From NCBI GenBank assembly GCA_946886065.1, contig CAMPHU010000138.1, positions 1-12,670 of the forward strand: a stretch of DNA of 12,670 bases, written 5' to 3'. The notes under the pieces were generated by a model. It had not been told where the DNA came from, did not search any database, and worked only from the letters and a program-made list of their open reading frames with translations. The position numbers and the translations under genes are program-made. This document shows positions 12,582-12,670 of the stretch, in pieces. The stretch's first letter is position 1, and each line of letters begins with the position of its first letter. The stretch is from an uncultured Massilia sp. (GTDB lineage Bacteria > Pseudomonadota > Gammaproteobacteria > Burkholderiales > Burkholderiaceae).

Positions 12582-12670
12582 ATGTCCCAGTACCAGAACG
12601 ATTTCCAGTCCCTCTCCCGCCTCAAGGAACAGGCAGGCAGCGGCTGGTCCGCCATCAACCCCGAGTCCGC
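12582..12670 (+). CDS. aceA: Isocitrate lyase, N-terminal 29 codons (cut by window edge)
   Basis: Isocitrate lyase splits isocitrate to glyoxylate and succinate, the first step of the glyoxylate bypass used on acetate and fatty acids. Only MSQYQNDFQSLSRLKEQAGS and GWSAINPES are visible. This matches, from memory, the N-terminal pattern of the long (about 530-residue) isocitrate lyases of Pseudomonas and Burkholderiales (MSxYQNxI...LKE..GS.WSAINPE), although the catalytic region lies beyond the window. AGGAG (12572-12576) precedes the ATG. The thiolase remnant is divergent on the other side of a 448-bp control region; both would fit acetyl-CoA or fatty-acid metabolism. Confidence 0.7.
   Translation, partial: MSQYQNDFQSLSRLKEQAGSGWSAINPES

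Noticed and set aside
1..12670. CRISPR array, insertion sequence or transposase
   Set aside because: No regularly spaced direct repeats, terminal inverted repeats or transposase/integrase-like coding region were seen.

Overview
This window is high-GC DNA from a motile Gram-negative bacterium. The protein families and the N-terminus of the gene at the right edge suggest a betaproteobacterium, possibly Oxalobacteraceae (Massilia/Telluria-like); this placement is inference from general resemblance, not a database match.

Left part (1-5858, all minus strand): a compact flagellar basal-body cluster. In transcription order it reads flgF, flgG, flgA, flgH, flgI, flgB, flgC, fliE, fliF (fliF runs off the left edge). 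Together these encode the proximal rod (FlgB, FlgC, FlgF), the distal rod (FlgG), the P-ring (FlgI) with its chaperone (FlgA), the L-ring (FlgH), the rod-MS-ring adaptor (FliE) and the MS-ring (FliF). The order differs from the usual enteric and betaproteobacterial flgBCDEFGHIJKL block: flgD, flgE and flgJ are absent between flgC and flgF, and flgBC is joined to fliEF. FlgA is long and FlgH has no visible lipobox. This points to a secondary or horizontally acquired flagellar system.

Middle (5859-9400): an AT-rich divergent intergenic region (5859-6086) separates the flagellar operon from a plus-strand TPR-repeat protein and a small predicted lipoprotein of unknown function. Convergent to these is a minus-strand lipoprotein of the endonuclease/exonuclease/phosphatase superfamily.

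Right part (9401-12670): a two-helix small membrane protein, a perfect hairpin, and a 44-nt 3' fragment of a tRNA-Cys gene that begins at the anticodon loop and has no 5' half. Next come a Cache-type sensor diguanylate cyclase with intact GGEEF and I-site motifs, a thiolase pseudogene with a large internal deletion plus a frameshift, a 448-bp intergenic region with operator-like and hairpin elements, and the first 29 codons of what appears to be isocitrate lyase (aceA).

No clearly new multi-gene system is visible. The most useful second looks are the atypical flagellar cluster, the tRNA-Cys remnant with its hairpin, the doubly damaged thiolase gene beside an intact-looking operator, and the structured aceA leader.
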